Shown here in pieces: positions 60,101-64,000 of a stretch of 64,000 nucleotides of DNA; the stretch's first letter is position 1; every line of letters begins with the position of its first letter. The translations under genes and the position numbers were made by a program. Source of the stretch: Ophioceras dolichostomum (taxonomy: Eukaryota > Ascomycota > Sordariomycetes > Magnaporthales > Ophioceraceae). Under the pieces are notes generated by a model. That model worked only from the letters and a program-made list of their open reading frames with translations, ran no database searches and had not been told where the DNA came from. The stretch covers positions 1 to 64,000 of the forward strand of contig PYST01000183.1 of assembly GCA_003049485.1 (NCBI GenBank), given 5' to 3'.

Positions 60101-63100
60101 CGGAGGTGATTGTTCAAATGTGGTGGGCGATTCGTGATATTGCGAAAAAGGAAGCGAAGGAACGGGGGGAAGAAGACCCCTCGATTCCTTTGTACGTGGT
60201 AACTTCCTCGTGGCGGCCCCCCCAGTCGCATCGCAGCTGTGCTTCCAAGGCTCCAGCTCCAAGGATCCTAGGAAGTTGGGATGGTCAATCAACACAGTCC
60301 GAAGGGATTAGCAACACAAGCAGTCGCTAATCTGGCTGCAACCCTCTTGCTCTTCCGAAATCCGGACAGGGGAGCCCGCTTGGGGACTGACTCGGGTTGA
60401 TGACTTCATCGTAGGTTCCTCCTATTTCGAGGTGGAAATGAGTCTTTCGATGGGCTGTTGAATACCATGTAGAATAAGAATCTGGTGGACATGGACAAAT
60501 TGGCCGCTGGTCACCTCGCGGCGATCACTGTGGAATTGGGGAGGAGGCCGGCGAATTGTGGTGGTTCCGTATTGGGCTGGCTCGTTGGCTGCTTGACGCA
60601 TGCAGGGGATTGGGATTGGGAGTGGTGGGAGACTGCAGTGGAAGCTAAACCTCACATGTCGGGGCCGAAAACCACATGCAGCCCGCTGTCCAAGCTGCTC
60701 TCGAAGATCGGCTTTTTTTTTCTTTCTTCGTGCTCATCAGAAACCCTATCGCTTCACTGGTTCACCAGTTGCAGGCTCATCAGATCAGCACGAAACTCGC
60801 CGGGCAGTGAGAGTTTGGATCGCAGGTTGTCATCACAAATCTTCATATTTGCACACATGTCCTCCGCTGTTCACATGAAGCATGTGTCGAGGCCCGGTGT
60901 AGTTGAGCTCGTCGTGATGGTGGGCTGACTGCTTGCCTAGTTGATTATCTGCATTCCGTGTATGCGCTCCATAGCTGCACCCCATCTCGTGCCCTCCGTC
61001 GTTATCGGCGAGATCCCACCTACGTGCCATTGACGCTATCTCGAGGGTTGATCGTTGGGATAGACTGTCTGTCAATACTTCCCTCGAACTTGAAACTATT
61101 TTTTTTTGCTTTTTACCCTCCTCTCTTTTTCGTCTCACCTCTCCCTTTCTACTCCCTCTGGATGACAAGACGGGGTTTGCGGGATCCGCTCCATCCGCGC
61201 GGTGCTCAGCATCTAGGTAGCTTTTCTGTCCGGTGTTCGGCTGCCAAGCTGGATGTTTCCGTATGTTGGATGCGGTGAGCCTGGAGGGGGTAACGATCAT
61301 CAATCCCCAGGATCATCGCCGGGGCTCCCCAAAGTAATCGACACTATCGAACTCTTTTTGTTTTTAGACCTATTGATTTGTCGCCCGCCATCGACCTTGC
61401 CCCCGCCCCCAGCCAGGCTCGCCCTTCGCTAGGCTACTTTGGATTATGGGATATCTTCCATGTAGACGATGTCTAGGGAAGAAGTGGGAGGTACTGGCAG
61501 GCAATGGCCGATCATGCAGGTAAGCGTCTGTTGCCAGGAATACCGGGAGCACCAGGAGAGGTGGGCTAACATGGGACGGATGGTAACAGTGGTAGCGATC
61601 AGGAGGCAAGGCAAGCATTCTGCCCGCCTGCCTGCCTCTGAATTTAGATCACGCGACGACAGGTGCTGCAGTGAGCCCTGCGAGTTGTTTTCGTCTTCAG
61701 CATGGTAATATCGACTGCCAAGGGGTGTGTTGGTTATCGTGAGGAGAGTATTGGCAGTGGATGAGCAGGTGGGCGGGCAGGCGGGCAGGCGTGCAGATAA
61801 CCCAAGCAGACAGAGTTCTACAACATCTGCTTCGAGGTCGTGGTCTGCCCACTTTGGAGAGGAGGTATAGAGTTAAAGAGAGTAGAAAGAGGGTTAGGGG
61901 ACACAGATCCCAGCAAAAATGAAGATATGGTAGAAGTCAGCCTCGTTTTGGTCCGTCGCCCTCCTCCACTCCTCCCTCTCCTCTTACTTCTCGCCACCTC
62001 CGCCTCACGGAGGTCCGGAGGTAGTTTGGATAGGATAGGTGATAGATAACTGACAACAAGGTTAGATCTTGATCAAAAATCCGTCGGTAGGTCATGTCGT
62101 ATGCGCGCTTTTTTATTGTTCGTGACGTTATCAGGGACTAAACGCTTCCGGTATGTTTTTTTGCTGCCTTTCTCTTTCTTCTCCCTGAATTCCGTCTCAC
62201 GCCATCTGCGCTGTGCGGTGCTGTGCTCTGCTGCGGCATATGCGAAGGTTTATCAGCACGGAGGAATGAGTACGACACCCCAAGCCTGTGCTCTTCCTCC
62301 TGCCCACTCATCGTCGTTTATGGTCGGGTTGCATGCGTGTTGGGATGGAACGTTGGAAAGCGTTGCAGAGAGCGTTGGAATGGCGAGAGGCAAGTCGAGC
62401 AGAGCTGAGACATGCTCTAGAAAGTCAGTCTATGGGCGCAGGGCCTCGGACTGGAGGAACGTTAGATGAGAGGCTCAAGTCGAAAGTATTTCTAGACGTC
62501 CTTGCGTTGCATGATGGGCACGCAACACCGTCTCCCAACTCACGGCCACCATCAGACAGACGCTTAGGGACTATGAGACGAGGAGAGCACATCTTTTGCT
62601 CCGTTAAGCAAGACCCGACTCGATCAGTAGCAGCTGATCGTGGCCTAATGAGGCGACGAGTGTCGTTTAGGTTGCAACACTTTCCTCTCTTGGCTTGCTG
62701 CTTTGGTTGAGTGGTTGCATAGGTCATGGAGGTCATTCATTAGTCAGACGAAGACGAATGATCCTGAGGAGACGGGATCTTTTTTTGGCCCCACCATGCT
62801 GTGGGAGGGAATCGCACGGACGTTTTGCTGAATAATGTGGGTCATTCCGTCATCGAAACGGAACCGACAAGGTCAAGGTGATGAGAAATTTCGAAAAGAG
62901 GCACAAACAGAGGTAAGTCAAACGCGCAAACGAGCCTGTCCCATTGACGAAGGGAGGGCGATATGCTGGAGTATCAATCGGTTTTTTCTTGCGATTATAT
63001 GTGCCGGCTAACATCACTTAACCGCTGGAGATCGAGACGGACTGCGTTCTCGGTCCGCCCCTCACTCCGTTGTGCCGGACGACCTCTCTCTTGCTAACTT

Positions 63101-64000
63101 TCTAACCGTCGAGCCGTCGTCTAACCCACCTCCATACTCCGCTGTGCCAATTCTCTCGTTAGTGCTGCCGCTTGCTAGAACTCGGTCGGTTGGCCTCGAT
63201 TAGCTTTGGCTTCTTCTTTTTCTAGCCGACCCTCGGCCTCTGCACCGGTAAAACTGTTGCGCAATGCTCTTCGGGCCACTGCTCGGGCTGCTGTTCTTGC
63301 CGATGCTGACAGGCCGGCGCAACTCAAGCTGTTAGGCCGCCTGCCACAGAGGACTTTCGCAACACTCACTCACTCGACGCGTACGGATGGATGTAGGATG
63401 GGTGGATGGACGGATAAGTAATCTCCAAACGCTCAATCTCTAACCATAGGTCTTATCGCCGTCAGATCGGGAAATGCTTTGTTCAGCAGCTGAACCAGTC
63501 AGTCGAGCCCAAGTCAGGCTGAGCGGAGCTGCTGGGCCCGACCAGAAAGCGGCTTGCGTGCTTGTTGTATGCAGCAAAGCATGCATTCCCATTCACTCCG
63601 TACGTCTCAGTACCTTCGTACATGACATATACGCGACCAGCACCAGCGAGAGCAGATGCAAGCGGATGCAAGCAGATGCAGGCATGGCCAGCGCTTTCCT
63701 ACATCCGGTTGCTGCTGCGATACTTCGTGTGTGCGGACGTCGTGGGATGGATGGACAGGCTTATTTCGTCCAGTTCGTCTTCAGTCGCCATGTCGCCATC
63801 TCACCACCTCCTTCGCCTCCATGGACGCCGTGGCAGACTGGCCAATCACGACCGTCGGTTTTGGGCAGCTGTGAATCGAACTGGAAGCGCAGCAGGACAA
63901 AACGATTGGGAACTGGAGGTCACAACGCAACACGGTGCTGGCCCCGAGTAACCGCTCCCAAGGTACCGCTCTTCCATGTTTGTTCCCTTGCCCTCAATTT

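Larger units (their letters stand above)
52315..64000. other. 11.7-kb gene-free region downstream of the polyketide synthase
   Basis: No supported gene to the end of the window. Contents seen: a TTTTGC hexamer array at 52459-52489, long pyrimidine-rich stretches (53080-53160), TACCTA islands at 52336, 54085 and 57128-57160, and a (GA)n tract at 56528. Two spots look faintly protein-like (57950-58560 and 63206-63421), but neither could be extended into a gene. The expected companions of a melanin synthase (naphthol reductase, scytalone dehydratase, Cmr1-type factor) were not seen. Confidence 0.5.

Overview
The window is nuclear DNA from a filamentous ascomycete (Pezizomycotina, most likely Sordariomycetes). 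The evidence is eukaryotic genes with short GT...YAG introns, a Ste7-type mating/invasion MAP kinase kinase, a non-reducing polyketide synthase of the melanin class, a Fet3-lineage multicopper oxidase, and a 47-base run of Ns typical of a draft scaffold. Eight protein genes are supported. I rebuilt each from splice sites, and every exon sum closes in frame. I found no tRNA, rRNA, transposon or CRISPR array.

Layout. Positions 1-21200 are gene-dense and mostly housekeeping or signalling: SPT6 (-), STE7/MST7-type MEK (+), a HAD-family hydrolase (-), a large BRE4-like membrane protein (+), DPB2, the B subunit of DNA polymerase epsilon (-), and a small predicted mitochondrial protein of unknown function (+). 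The genes lie in alternating orientation, with short shared promoter or shared 3' intervals.

From 21198 to 64000 only two genes are visible, both on the + strand: a secreted multicopper oxidase (29337-31504) and a SAT-KS-AT-PT-ACP-ACP-TE polyketide synthase (45042-52314). Three long gene-free stretches surround them (about 8.1, 13.5 and 11.7 kb). These have ordinary, unmutated-looking composition and hold microsatellites, a 12-bp minisatellite and many short TACCTA/TAGGTA islands. The oxidase and synthase pair suggests a DHN-melanin pigment locus: the synthase would make tetrahydroxynaphthalene from malonyl units and the oxidase would polymerise a late intermediate outside the cell. The reductase, dehydratase and Cmr1-type regulator of that pathway are not in the window.

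The points most worth a second look are the sparsely occupied pigment locus, the recurring TACCTAGGTA palindrome outside coding exons, the apparent loss of iron-oxidase residues in the Fet3-like enzyme, the conserved-looking mitochondrial protein of unknown function, and several micro-exons (17, 19 and 25 nt) that automated annotation could miss.
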